Shown here: piece by piece, positions 51,931-61,620 of the stretch
Layout: the number at the start of each line of letters is the position of its first letter
How positions within the stretch are numbered: position 1 is the stretch's first letter
Origin: Burkholderiales bacterium
Lineage (GTDB): Bacteria; Pseudomonadota; Gammaproteobacteria; Burkholderiales; Casimicrobiaceae
Assembly (NCBI GenBank): GCA_016790165.1
Contig: JAEUPL010000005.1
Coordinates: forward strand, 124,001 to 188,000
Length of the DNA stretch: 64,000 nt
Direction: 5' to 3'
Notes under the pieces: generated by a model
The model's database searches: none
What the model was told of the DNA's origin: nothing
Seen by the model: only the letters and a program-made list of their open reading frames with translations
Position numbers and translations under genes: made by a program

Positions 51931-52000
51931 GGGGCAGTCATCGGTATGACGCGGAAGACTTTGGACCTACCGCGCGCCAGTTCGACTCTGGTCTGCTCCA
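51931..52000 (+). pseudogene. tRNA-like sequence resembling tRNA-Gln (UUG), degenerate
   Basis: Acceptor arms GGGGCAG (51931-51937) and CTGCTCC (51993-51999) pair over 7 bp with one G-U. The T arm GCCAG-TTCGACT-CTGGT is canonical (5-7-5). A short D-like stem TCAT/ATGA fits. The anticodon region centred on CTTTGGA would read UUG (Gln), but its stem GAAGA/CCTAC has two mismatches. Pairing GCGG/CCGC around it suggests rearrangement. Length is 70 nt and no encoded CCA follows the discriminator A. It may be a phage/plasmid tRNA relic or an attachment-type remnant. Confidence 0.45.
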
Positions 52001-52029
52001 CTTTGTGCAACTCAACCAAGGAGATTTAA

Positions 52030-52044
52030 ATGCAACCAACCTAG
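52030..52044 (+). other. four-codon mini-ORF with strong ribosome binding site
   Basis: AAGGAGATTTAA precedes ATG CAA CCA ACC TAG. The Shine-Dalgarno is excellent and the spacing is normal, yet the frame ends after four codons. It could be a translated leader or a truncated gene start. Confidence 0.3.
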
Positions 52045-52066
52045 CCCGCGAAAGGAGGTGAGCTAC

Positions 52067-52111
52067 ATGCCGCCGCCACGAATGGCTGCGCTGAGAAAAC
52101 CCATTAGCTGA
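52067..52111 (+). CDS. 14-codon mini-ORF with near-perfect Shine-Dalgarno
   Basis: AAAGGAGGTGAGCTAC precedes ATG, giving the peptide MPPPRMAALRKPIS. The Shine-Dalgarno matches the 16S rRNA 3' end over about nine bases. Such a site rarely arises by chance. The peptide matches no family I know. It resembles the densely packed short frames of phage genomes. A terminator follows at 52167. Confidence 0.3.
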   Translation: MPPPRMAALRKPIS

Positions 52112-52166
52112 GTCCGGCGCGCTTGGCACCGTCTACAACTTTCCACAAAAGTACTGTAGTTTGCAA

Positions 52167-52200
52167 GCAACAAGGAGTCAATCTTCTTGTTGCTTTTTTT
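52167..52200 (+). terminator. rho-independent terminator downstream of the mini-ORFs
   Basis: The stem GCAACAAG / CTTGTTGC with an 11-nt loop is followed by T7 (52194-52200). It closes the interval that begins with the tRNA-like fold, so 51930-52200 could be a discrete transcription unit. Confidence 0.8.
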
Positions 52201-52208
52201 CGCTTTCT

Positions 52209-53132
52209 TCATCGGCGACTTGGTTGCGAATACATCAACCTCTTCCCGCCAATTCCAACCAACGCCAAGTTTGCGCGCTGTACGTCACTCATCTTGCGCG
52301 CGTTGTACCTGAAGTCAAATTCCTTGATGTATCGACGCAGATGCTTTTTGCCGACATGATGAAAAGTACCAATCAGGCCACGTTTCAGGATGCTGAAAAA
52401 GCCCTCAATCGTGTTCGTATGGGCATTTCCACGGGCGTACTCTTTCGCCGAGTGTTTGACCGTCTGATGACTCGCGAATTCCTTGCCGATAGGCTTGTAG
52501 AGCTTCAACTCGTCAGTCATCAGGTTCGCTTCTTCGGCGATGTGTTCTTTCAGAATGGTGCGCAGTGTCGTTCCGTTGACCGCTTTGACGTGGAAACTAC
52601 GCACATTGCCGTCACGCTCAACTAGCGCCACGATCTTTTCCTTGTGGTCGCCACCACGGCCTTTGTATTTGCGGCCAATCTTGCTGCGCTTACTGTTACC
52701 CCAGTACGTTTCGTCCGCCTCAACCGTTCCGCCACCAGCGCCTAGCAAACCGTTCGGATCATTGGTCATCGCTTCGCGGATGCGGTGCGACATGAACCAC
52801 GCGGTTTTGTATGTCACGCCGAGCATGCGCTTCAATTGCAGACTGCTGATGCCTTTCTTGCTGGCGCACATCAGGTACACCGCTTGCAACCAGACATTCA
52901 GCGCGATCTTGCTGCGCTCGAATACCGTCCCGACCGTTACCGTGAACTGCTTACGGCAGTCGCCGCACTTGTAGAGGCCCGCACGGTGCTTTTCGCCTTT
53001 CAGGGCATACGCACGATCTACGACGCCACAGTGCGGGCATACAACGCCGTTTGACCAGCGCAACGCCTCAAGATACTCGCGGGCCTTGTCCGCGTCTTGG
53101 AAGTGAGGTTGGTTTAGTACAGCTGCGCCCAT
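52209..53132 (-). mobile_element. IS1595-family (ISXO2-like) transposase
   Basis: The 307-residue transposase has an N-terminal zinc ribbon (VCPHCG ... YKCGDC), a helix-turn-helix region (SSLQLKRMLGVTYKTAWFMSHRIR) and a DDE-type catalytic core. The first acidic residues lie in TVEADETYWG, the next Asp in MTDELKLY, and the last motif is HTNTIEGFFSILKRG. It seems full length. Terminal inverted repeats could not be identified with confidence. The right boundary is probably near 53180-53210. Confidence 0.9.
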
Positions 53133-53155
53133 GATTTTCTCCGGTCAATGGCGTT

Positions 53156-53197
53156 ATTCTGACTAAATCAGTTGGGTTTGTCAACGGGATAATTGCG
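53156..53197 (-). promoter_or_regulatory. candidate transposase promoter within the inverted 18-bp block
   Basis: On the minus strand the 18-bp block (53197-53180) ends in TTGAC, giving the -35 TTGACA (53184-53179). CAGAAT (53161-53156) follows at 17 bp and would be the -10. Its partner block at 50854-50871 gives the -35 of the SinR-like gene, so both edges of the island carry inward-directed promoters. Confidence 0.5.
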
Positions 53198-53211
53198 TAA
53201 TTTTTCTTAAA

Positions 53212-53272
53212 GTCGACATTACAGCAAAATGTGCTGTAACGACCGCCGGCTGGTTATTCGCCATAAGAAGCC
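53212..53272 (-). repeat. interspersed repeat, copy F, at the right edge of the island
   Basis: On the minus strand this copy reads TAACCAGCCGGCGGTCGTTA, then CAGC and ends in GTCGAC at 53217-53212. An internal TTACAGC/GCTGTAA hairpin is present. It is inverted relative to copy C at 50802. Confidence 0.6.
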
Positions 53273-53353
53273 AATCGCGAAGTCGGCGCCGCGCTGTTAT
53301 CCAAATCGGGCTAGCATCGCGGCTCCCTCTTCCGGCACCGCGTCACCGTCCCC

Positions 53354-54529
53354 ATGCAATTCGCCGACCGCCTGCAAAACGTCGAAACCTCCGCCATCCG
53401 TGAGTTGTTCAAGCTGCTTGGGAAGCCCGGCATCATCAGCTTCGCCGGTGGCTTCCCCGACCCGGCGCTGTTTGACGTCGAAGGCGTGCGCCTGGCCACC
53501 GAGGCCGCGCTGGCCGACAACCCCGGTGCGGTGCTGCAATACGGCGCTACCGAAGGCTTCGGCCCCATGCGCGAGGCCGCCGCCGCCTTCATGCGGAACA
53601 AGGGCGCCAGCGTCACGCCCGAGCAGCTGATCATCACCACCGGCAGCCAGCAGGCGCTCGATCTGATCGGCAAGACCCTGATCACGCCGGGCGACAAGGT
53701 GATCGTCGAGGCACCCACATTCCTCGCCACCATCCAGTGCTTCAAGCTCTACGGCGCCGACCTGATCACCGCACCGATCGACGCCGACGGTGTGCAGGCC
53801 GACAAGCTGGAAGCGCTGATCGACGAGCACAAGCCGAAATTCGTCTACCTGATCCCAACGTTCGGCAACCCGAGCGGCGCCATGCTCTCGCTCGAACGCC
53901 GCAAGCGCATCCTCGAAGTCGCGGCGCGCACCCAAACGCTGATTGTCGAAGACGACCCGTACGGCGAACTCTACTTCGGCGCCGCGCCGCCACCGTCGAT
54001 GCTGGCGCTGAGCGATGGCATTCCAGGCAGCCGCGACTGGCTCGCGCACTGCGGCAGCATGAGCAAAATCCTCTCGCCGGGCCTGCGCGTGGGCTTCCTC
54101 ATCGCGAGGCCCGAGCTGCTCGCCAAAGCCACGATGTGCAAGCAGTTCAGCGATGCCCACACCAGCAACCTCACGCAAGCCACCGCCGCCAAATACTTGG
54201 GCCTCGGCCGCCTCGACAACGCGCTCGCCAAAGTGCGCGCCACCTACGCCGAGCGCGCCCGCGTGATGGGCGAATGCCTCAAACGCGAGCTCGGTGACGC
54301 CATCGAATTCAACGCCCCGCACGGGGGCATGTTCGTCTGGGCGCGGCTGACGGGCGGCCGCAACGCCAACGAGTTCGCACAACGCGCGATCGAAAAGCTC
54401 GTCGCCTTCGTGCCCGGCGCGCCGTTCTTCGCCCGCGACCCCGACGTTTCGACGCTGCGGCTGTCGTTCGCGACCGCCGATCTGGCGAAGATTGAAGAAG
54501 GGATTGGGCGATTGGGGAAGGCGTTGTAG
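53354..54529 (+). CDS. PLP-dependent aminotransferase (class I/II, LysN-like)
   Basis: The 391-residue fold-type I aminotransferase has FAGGFPDPALFD near the N-terminus, TTGSQQALDLIGK, IPTFGNPSGAMLS, EDDPYGELYF and the PLP-lysine motif GSMSKILSPGLRVGF. It resembles 2-aminoadipate / aromatic aminotransferases of the MocR-associated group without the DNA-binding domain. The amino acid substrate is not predictable. It stands alone just outside the island. Confidence 0.9.
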   Translation: MQFADRLQNVETSAIRELFKLLGKPGIISFAGGFPDPALFDVEGVRLATEAALADNPGAVLQYGATEGFGPMREAAAAFMRNKGASVTPEQLIITTGSQQALDLIGKTLITPGDKVIVEAPTFLATIQCFKLYGADLITAPIDADGVQADKLEALIDEHKPKFVYLIPTFGNPSGAMLSLERRKRILEVAARTQTLIVEDDPYGELYFGAAPPPSMLALSDGIPGSRDWLAHCGSMSKILSPGLRVGFLIARPELLAKATMCKQFSDAHTSNLTQATAAKYLGLGRLDNALAKVRATYAERARVMGECLKRELGDAIEFNAPHGGMFVWARLTGGRNANEFAQRAIEKLVAFVPGAPFFARDPDVSTLRLSFATADLAKIEEGIGRLGKAL

Positions 54530-54667
54530 GACCGACGTTTCAGCGCCGACCCGATTCGTGGCCGCAAACGGCCCAACTCAACGGCGACGCCAGTCGGCGT
54601 GGTGGGGCGCGGTCAAGGTGTGCTCCAGACGGCGGCGATGCCGCGCCGCAATGCCGCAGCCGGACCC

Positions 54668-55483
54668 TCAGGCGTCCTGTTCGATGATCGGTAGATCCGC
54701 CTCGCGGTGCCCCTGCGCGAGCAGCGCATGCAGCACGGCGAGCGCGCCATAGGCGTCGTTCGCCGCGTAGACGCATTGCCCTTCGCTCAACTGCGCAGCC
54801 GCCCAATTCGACGTGCTCCACCGCTTGGACTTGACGAAGCGCTGCTGCAGCACCATCGCCACGGCCGTTTTGACGCCGACTTCGTTGCGATAGCCCTGCC
54901 TGCGAAACCAGGTGGTGAGGTCCAGCACCGTATGGAGCGGCGTGCCGAGTCGCGCGCGAATGTGCCCGCGATCTGATCGCAGGCCGAAGCCCACTTTGAC
55001 CGTCGAGCCCGAGGCAAGCACCGCCGCGAGCGCGTCCCGCGAGGCGGCGTTGTGCACTTGAAACAGCCATGCGGCGTCGCGCTTGGCGAACTGCACGACG
55101 TGCGGCCCCGTCGCCGCCTCGCCGCGCGCGAAGGTGGGCTTCGATTCGGTGTCGAAGCCGATGTATCGCTCGGCGAGCAATTGCTCCACCGCCTGCGCGA
55201 ATTGCTCGCGCGTTTGCGGCACCTGGATGCGTGCCAGCGGCAACGCGTCGAACGGCGGCAGCGCGTCGATGGCGTCGCGCGAGGGCAACGCGGCGCGCGG
55301 TGTTGGGGAGTGCGCTGGCACTCCGCGTGGCGCGGCGGTGACAGCAGTCGACGGGACGGCGGATGTCGCCGCGACCTGCTGCGACGTGTCCGCGGTTTGC
55401 TCCGTTGCCGCTGGCTCCGGCACCGCACCTGCCGCCCGTTTGGCGGGCGCGCGCAACAGCGCGGCAACTTCAGTCGCGCACAT
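54668..55483 (-). CDS. 3'-5' exonuclease domain protein (RNase D-like)
   Basis: The 271-residue protein has an Ala/Pro/Thr-rich N-terminal region (about 80 residues, likely disordered) and a DEDD-type exonuclease domain. ExoI reads IGFDTESKP, a middle motif includes LRSDRGHIRARLG, and ExoIII reads YAANDAYGAL with the YxxxD signature. It probably acts on nucleic acid 3' ends. The ATG at 55483 lies inside the SDR 3' end (14-nt overlap), so the two are co-translated. Confidence 0.82.
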   Translation of the reverse strand: MCATEVAALLRAPAKRAAGAVPEPAATEQTADTSQQVAATSAVPSTAVTAAPRGVPAHSPTPRAALPSRDAIDALPPFDALPLARIQVPQTREQFAQAVEQLLAERYIGFDTESKPTFARGEAATGPHVVQFAKRDAAWLFQVHNAASRDALAAVLASGSTVKVGFGLRSDRGHIRARLGTPLHTVLDLTTWFRRQGYRNEVGVKTAVAMVLQQRFVKSKRWSTSNWAAAQLSEGQCVYAANDAYGALAVLHALLAQGHREADLPIIEQDA

Positions 55484-56228
55484 CGGCAACCGGATCGGCG
55501 CCAAAATCGGCGCGGTCAAGCCAGTTGAGCACGCGCTCGGCGGCGGCCTCCGGCGTCCAGAGCTGGCCGCTCTGCTTGTAGTCCACGAATTGCCCGTGTG
55601 CGGGGAAGTCTTCCGGGCGTGCGTTGCGCAGATGCGTTTGCATGTCGGTGTCAACAATGCCCGGAGCCAGCGAGACGACCTTCGCACCATTGGCGACCGC
55701 CGCCTCCTCGATCGCGATCACGCGTGAGGCGTGATCCATACCTGCCTTGATGGCACTGTAGACCGCCTGTGATGCCATCGCGCGACGACCGTTGCCCGAC
55801 GAAATATTGAGCACACGGCGCGGGCACGACCACGCGGACGTGGCGCGCAGGAACGCGGCCGAGAGTTGCAGCGTGGCCGTGAGACCGACTGCGACGGCGC
55901 GCGCAATATCGTCGGCAGCCAGCGCACGCAGCGGCGCGATTTGCGGCAGCACGGCGGCGTTGTTGATCAGTGTGACGGACCGCGGTGGCGCAGCGTGCCC
56001 CGCCTGTGCGAGCCACTCGGCGAGCCGCGCGCTGACCGCCGCCGCATCACTCAAGTCTGTGCACCACTGCTCAACCGCGGCGCCGTTGCGTGCGGCGTGG
56101 GTGGCCAGCGCGTCGCTCGCCGTGCGTGCAACGGTCAGCAGGCGCACGCCCGGCGTGGCCACCGCGTTCGCCATCGCGAGGCCGAGCCCGCGTGACGCCC
56201 CCGTGATGACGTAGATGGCTTCGCTCAT
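55470..56228 (-). CDS. short-chain dehydrogenase/reductase (sepiapterin reductase-like)
   Basis: The 252-residue Rossmann-fold SDR has TGASRGLGLAMA for the dinucleotide, NNAAVLPQ, the Ser in LNISSGNG and the catalytic YSAIK. The substrate is unknown; the overall look is close to benzil/sepiapterin reductase-like SDRs. It starts 4 nt downstream of the Bug-receptor stop and overlaps the exonuclease gene, so it is the middle of a three-gene operon. Confidence 0.9.
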   Translation of the reverse strand: MSEAIYVITGASRGLGLAMANAVATPGVRLLTVARTASDALATHAARNGAAVEQWCTDLSDAAAVSARLAEWLAQAGHAAPPRSVTLINNAAVLPQIAPLRALAADDIARAVAVGLTATLQLSAAFLRATSAWSCPRRVLNISSGNGRRAMASQAVYSAIKAGMDHASRVIAIEEAAVANGAKVVSLAPGIVDTDMQTHLRNARPEDFPAHGQFVDYKQSGQLWTPEAAAERVLNWLDRADFGADPVADVRD

Positions 56229-56231
56229 CGC

Positions 56232-57212
56232 CTACTTCGCGGCGAGCCCAAGGCGCTCAATCAGCAGTTTGTCCTTGGCGAACGTGTCGCGGGCCCAGCG
56301 CGCGTACTCCTCACCGGTTTTGTACCAAGTGTCCTGATTGAGCTGGTCGAGCACCTCGAGGTGGCGCGGTTCATCCATGGCTTTCTTGAAGGCGTCGTGC
56401 AACGCCTTGACGACCGCCGGATCCATGCCCTTCGGGCCAACCAGGCCATAGGGTGAGTTGCCTATGACGTTGTAGCCCAGGTCTTTCGCCGTGGGCACGC
56501 TGGGCCAGCGCTTGGTGCGCTTTTCGCCAAACGTGGCGAGCAGGCGCATCTGGCCGCCGTCAACGTATTTGTCCCAGCCGCTGGCATCGCTGCCGGCCAT
56601 GACGTGGCCGCCGAGCACGGCGGTCATCAAATCGGCGTTGCCTTTGAACGGCACGTGGTTGAGCTGCAGCTTGGCCTCGGCAGCGAGCTCTTCGAGCAGC
56701 AAGTGTGGCGAGGTGCCGGTGCCGGTGGAGCCGTAATCAATCTTGCCCGGCGCCCTGCGCGCGGCCTCAAGGTACTCGGCGAACGACTTGTGCGGCGAAT
56801 CGCTCTTGACCACGAAGCCAAAGGTGTAGCCCGAGACGCCGATGATGAAACTGAAGTCGTTCAGCGGATGCCACGCCGTTTTCTGCATATGCGGGATGCG
56901 CAACATGCCCATCGGGTATTGCGCAATCGTGTAGCCATCGGGCTTGGCGGCGAGCGCCATGTTGCCGGGGCCGAGCGTGCCACCGCCGCCCGGCTGGTTC
57001 TGCACCACGATGTTCTGCCCGAGGTGTTTGCTCGCGAGCTCCGCCAGCGTGCGCAGGTGCCGGTCGGTCGAACCACCAGCCGGCCACGGCACGATCAGGG
57101 TGACCGGTTTGGCCGGAAAACTTTGCGCCAGCGCGGGCGCCGACGAGAACAGCGGCACGGCGAGCAGCGTTGCGGCCAGCGACAGAAGCAGGCGCTTGAA
57201 TCGAGATGTCAT
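56232..57212 (-). CDS. Bug-family tripartite tricarboxylate transporter substrate-binding protein
   Basis: The exported 326-residue protein has a signal peptide (LLLSLAATLLAVPLFSSAPALAQ) followed directly by FPAKPVTLIVPWPAGGSTDR, the hallmark of Bug/TctC receptors, and QPGGGGTLG. The ligand is unknown. The start MTSRFKRLL at 57212 has AAGGAGG upstream; an extended frame to 57488 crosses the groES promoter and is not credible. No transporter membrane gene is adjacent, as with most Bug genes. Confidence 0.93.
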   Translation of the reverse strand: MTSRFKRLLLSLAATLLAVPLFSSAPALAQSFPAKPVTLIVPWPAGGSTDRHLRTLAELASKHLGQNIVVQNQPGGGGTLGPGNMALAAKPDGYTIAQYPMGMLRIPHMQKTAWHPLNDFSFIIGVSGYTFGFVVKSDSPHKSFAEYLEAARRAPGKIDYGSTGTGTSPHLLLEELAAEAKLQLNHVPFKGNADLMTAVLGGHVMAGSDASGWDKYVDGGQMRLLATFGEKRTKRWPSVPTAKDLGYNVIGNSPYGLVGPKGMDPAVVKALHDAFKKAMDEPRHLEVLDQLNQDTWYKTGEEYARWARDTFAKDKLLIERLGLAAK

Positions 57213-57370
57213 CGGGAACCTCCTTGTGGCAGCGATTATGTGCGGGTCACTCAGTCCGTCGGTGCGCGTTGTCCCGCACCCAACCCATGCCGAAGGGCGA
57301 GCACAACGGTTTAGTGGCTTTCTTGCGGCAGCGAGAGACTGGCGGGCTTTGTGTTGGACTTTTCTGCATA

Positions 57371-57431
57371 GTCGACAAGCAACATTTTCGCGCTGTAATG
57401 ACCAGCGGGCGGTCGATTCAAGCAAAAAGCC
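57371..57431 (-). repeat. interspersed repeat, copy D
   Basis: On the minus strand this copy reads GGCTTTTTGCTTGAATCGAC, then CGCCCGCTGGTC, ATTACAGCGCGAAAATG and GTCGAC. It lies between the Bug gene start and the groES promoter and is one of the best-preserved copies. Confidence 0.65.
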
Positions 57432-57450
57432 ATATCTGAACCGTGTGTGG

Positions 57451-57478
57451 TTGAAAGTGCGCGGCGCATCCCTATAAT
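57451..57478 (+). promoter_or_regulatory. sigma70 promoter of groESL
   Basis: TTGAAA (57451-57456) and a perfect TATAAT (57473-57478) are 16 bp apart. The start of transcription is expected near 57485, inside the CIRCE element. Confidence 0.85.
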
Positions 57479-57504
57479 TAGCACTCATCGAAGTCGAGTG
57501 CTAA
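57478..57504. promoter_or_regulatory. CIRCE element (HrcA operator)
   Basis: TTAGCACTC-N9-GAGTGCTAA is an exact match to the CIRCE consensus and overlaps the transcription start of groESL. HrcA, encoded elsewhere, should repress the operon until heat or misfolding titrates it. The leader from here to groES is about 155 nt. Confidence 0.97.
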
Positions 57505-57659
57505 CAATGGCTCGCCATCCATCCGACATTCACGTCGATGAGTTGGCACTCGCTCACTTCGGCGGCTTCGCCCAATGCGATGCCGCAGCGCTGATAGACG
57601 ATTCCCGTCGTCTGCGCGCTCCTGTCTCAAACCCAAGAATTGTTCAAGGAGAACTCTTC

Positions 57660-57956
57660 ATGTCACTGAAACTTCGCCCCCTGCACGATCGCGTGATCGT
57701 CAAGCGCCTCGAAGAAGAGCGCAAAACCGCGTCCGGCATCGTGATCCCGGACACCGCCACCGAGAAGCCTGATCAAGGCGAAGTGCTGGCTGTCGGCCCC
57801 GGCAAGCGCGATGACAGCGGCAAGCAAAACGCCCCCGACGTCAAGGTGGGCGACAAGGTCCTGTTCGGCAAGTACGCCGGCCAGACAGTCAAGGTGGATG
57901 GCGATGAGCTTCTCGTGATGCGCGAAGAAGACATCATGGCTGTCGTCACGAAGTAA
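57660..57956 (+). CDS. groES: co-chaperonin GroES
   Basis: This is the 98-residue lid of the GroEL folding chamber. It begins [20 protein letters not shown] and has the mobile loop [13 protein letters not shown] and the roof region [15 protein letters not shown]. It is slightly shorter or equal to the usual 95-100 residues. GGAG lies upstream of the ATG (CAAGGAGAACTCTTC). It is controlled by CIRCE and followed by groEL after 139 nt. Confidence 0.98.
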   Translation: MSLKLRPLHDRVIVKRLEEERKTASGIVIPDTATEKPDQGEVLAVGPGKRDDSGKQNAPDVKVGDKVLFGKYAGQTVKVDGDELLVMREEDIMAVVTK

Positions 57957-57977
57957 TTTCGGGCGCACTGCTTCGTT

Positions 57978-58038
57978 GGCGGCGCGCTCGTGTACGTGAG
58001 TACACGTCGCACACCGCCGCCTCGCATTGCATCCCGAA
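57978..58038. repeat. hairpin repeat between groES and groEL (copy 1)
   Basis: The hairpin GTGTAC-GTGA-GTACAC (57990-58005) is followed by CTCGCATTGCATCCCGAAC. A second copy follows groEL at 59795-59853, with GCGTAC-GTCAA-GTACGC and CTCGCACTGCATCCCGGAC. Confidence 0.6.
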
Positions 58039-58089
58039 CTTACATCGTGATGAGCGCGAGGACACACAGAATTTTCAAGTTTGGAGTAA

Positions 58090-59745
<1,656 letters not shown>

Positions 59746-59794
59746 CGAGCGTCGTCTCCGGGCGCGCAGTTGGCAAAAGCGCTTCGCTGCGCTC

Positions 59795-59853
59795 GACCTC
59801 GCGTACGTCAAGTACGCGTCGGCCGAGCGCGCCTCGCACTGCATCCCGGACAC
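59795..59853. repeat. hairpin repeat downstream of groEL (copy 2)
   Basis: GCGTAC-GTCAA-GTACGC (59801-59817) keeps the stem of copy 1 through a compensatory T-A to C-G change. The flank CTCGCACTGCATCCCGGAC follows (59833-59851), as in copy 1. Confidence 0.6.
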
Positions 59854-59881
59854 TCGCTCGTTGGTTGATCCAGCCAACGTC

Positions 59882-59915
59882 AAAACAAAAGGCACCTTCG
59901 GGTGCCTTTTGTTTT
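59882..59915 (+). terminator. rho-independent terminator after groEL
   Basis: The 15-bp stem has arm AAAACAAAAGGCACC closed by a C(TTCG)G tetraloop, with the T-rich right arm ending in GTTTT. It is a strong intrinsic terminator and can also act on the opposite strand. Confidence 0.9.
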
Positions 59916-59991
59916 ATCCCAATGTCATCGCAACCATTGCAGAACGGGCGTTCCAGCGGGATCGAGTGCTGGAAACGAATAAACTTGCGGG

Positions 59992-61620
59992 ATGCGCAAA
60001 TTGAAAGCGACGCGACCGTCCTGGATCGATGCGGAACTGGACGCCCTGCGAGCCGGCCCGCAGGTCCAGAGCATTGATGCGCTCGGCCGCGCAGAAAATT
60101 TGCTTGATGGTGTCGCCGCGCCCCACTTGAGCAACGATGAGTTGCAGTACGCGCTGCGGCTCGCGGCGTCTGGATGTCAGTCCGCCGGCCGATGGCTGGA
60201 TGGGCTGCAGTTTGCGCGCCGGCTGCTGGAGCTTGCCCAGCGAGATCGAAACCCGGCAGCGAAAATCCCTGCGCTGGCAATCACCAGCAACATCCACTCC
60301 TTTCTGCGCAACTACCATCTCGCGCTGCGATCTGCCCGCGAAGCGCTGGACATTGCCGAGGCAATGCGACTGGATGAAGATCGCGTCAAACTCATGCAGG
60401 CGCTTGGAACGTTGTACAGCCGGCTCGAAATGCGAGATCGCGCGGTGGCAATATACGAACGTGCAGCCGCACTGTGCGCCGAACGCCCCGAACTGGCCTC
60501 AGTGCGCGCTGGTGCGCTGAATAATCTGGCCGGCGAATATCGCGCGCTGGGTCGCATCGACGAGGCGTCTGCAACGATCGCGCGCGCAGCGCAAGTCGCC
60601 CTTGAGAGCAAAGCCACCCAATTGGTCGCGCACGTGCTGCACACGCGTGCTGAAATTCGCGCCGCATCCGGCGACGTCGCCGAAGCACTTGACGATGCCG
60701 CGATCGCTGCGGTTGAGGCGCGCAAGGCCAGGAACGTGCCGGTGTTGTTGCGTGTGCTGCTCGACTCGTCGCGTTGGCTGCTGCAGACCGGCCGTGTTGT
60801 TGAGGCGCGCAACGCTCTGCTGGAGGCAACTGCGCTGACGCGCGAGGTCTCGCTCGCTGAGTTGCGCGAGTCCATCGCGCTGGCACGTCTGCAACTTGAG
60901 CAGGCGCACGGTGACCCCGAACAAGCCGTGTCAGCGCTCGCCGATTTTCAGGCAGCGCGCGAAGACTTGCGCATGGTGCGCCTGGAAAGCCAGCGCATTG
61001 CGGTGCAGTTTGTTGAGGAAGTGGCGGACGTTGAGGCGCGTGGCAAGCGGGAGGCCGCCGCCGTCAGCTCACTGACGCTGCGGCTGATCGAATCGCAGGC
61101 GGAGGCGCAGCGCATCAGCCGACAGGCGGCGCGCGACCCGCTCACCGGTGCGCTCAACCGAAACGCGTTTGATAACAGCGTCAGTTTGATCGCGAGCGGT
61201 GAAGCCCAGCCCGTCGCCCTGCTGATGCTCGATATCGACAATTTCCGCTCTGTGAATTCAACGTATGGGCACCTGGCCGGAGATGCCGTGCTCGAGGCGA
61301 TGGTGTCGCGCGTGCGGCGCGTACTGCGCACGCACGATTTGCTCGGACGCTACGGCGGTGACGAATTTGTTTTGCTGTGCCCGAACGTCGGTCCGCGCAC
61401 CGGCGCCGCCATTGCAAGCCGCGTACTTGCGCAGGTTTCCGGCGAGCCGGTCAGTCACGATGGCCAACTGATTGGCCTGACGGTCAGTGTTGGCGTCGCT
61501 GCCGCGCCGAGTGGCAAGCTGGCCGATTTTGCCTACGTGCTCAAACGCGCCGACGCCGCGCTCCGCCGCGCAAAGATTCAGGGCAAGAATCGCGCGGTGA
61601 CGGTGCGTGTCAATGCCTGA
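59992..61620 (+). CDS. diguanylate cyclase with N-terminal TPR region
   Basis: The 542-residue protein has no membrane segment. The N-terminal about 300 residues are tetratricopeptide-like helical repeats (AREALDIAEAMRL, AVAIYERAAALCAE), then comes a coiled region (about 310-370). A GGDEF domain follows with active-site RYGGDEF (about residue 453) and an RxxD inhibitory site RTHD preceding it. It should make c-di-GMP from GTP, with TPRs as the input. The ATG at 59992 lies after the groEL terminator. The last 8 nt overlap the next gene. Confidence 0.92.
   Translation: MRKLKATRPSWIDAELDALRAGPQVQSIDALGRAENLLDGVAAPHLSNDELQYALRLAASGCQSAGRWLDGLQFARRLLELAQRDRNPAAKIPALAITSNIHSFLRNYHLALRSAREALDIAEAMRLDEDRVKLMQALGTLYSRLEMRDRAVAIYERAAALCAERPELASVRAGALNNLAGEYRALGRIDEASATIARAAQVALESKATQLVAHVLHTRAEIRAASGDVAEALDDAAIAAVEARKARNVPVLLRVLLDSSRWLLQTGRVVEARNALLEATALTREVSLAELRESIALARLQLEQAHGDPEQAVSALADFQAAREDLRMVRLESQRIAVQFVEEVADVEARGKREAAAVSSLTLRLIESQAEAQRISRQAARDPLTGALNRNAFDNSVSLIASGEAQPVALLMLDIDNFRSVNSTYGHLAGDAVLEAMVSRVRRVLRTHDLLGRYGGDEFVLLCPNVGPRTGAAIASRVLAQVSGEPVSHDGQLIGLTVSVGVAAAPSGKLADFAYVLKRADAALRRAKIQGKNRAVTVRVNA

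Noticed and set aside
57213-57488. N-terminal extension of the Bug receptor over the groES promoter
   Set aside because: It would place codons across the repeat and promoter. The signal peptide starts at 57212 with a good AAGGAGG site.
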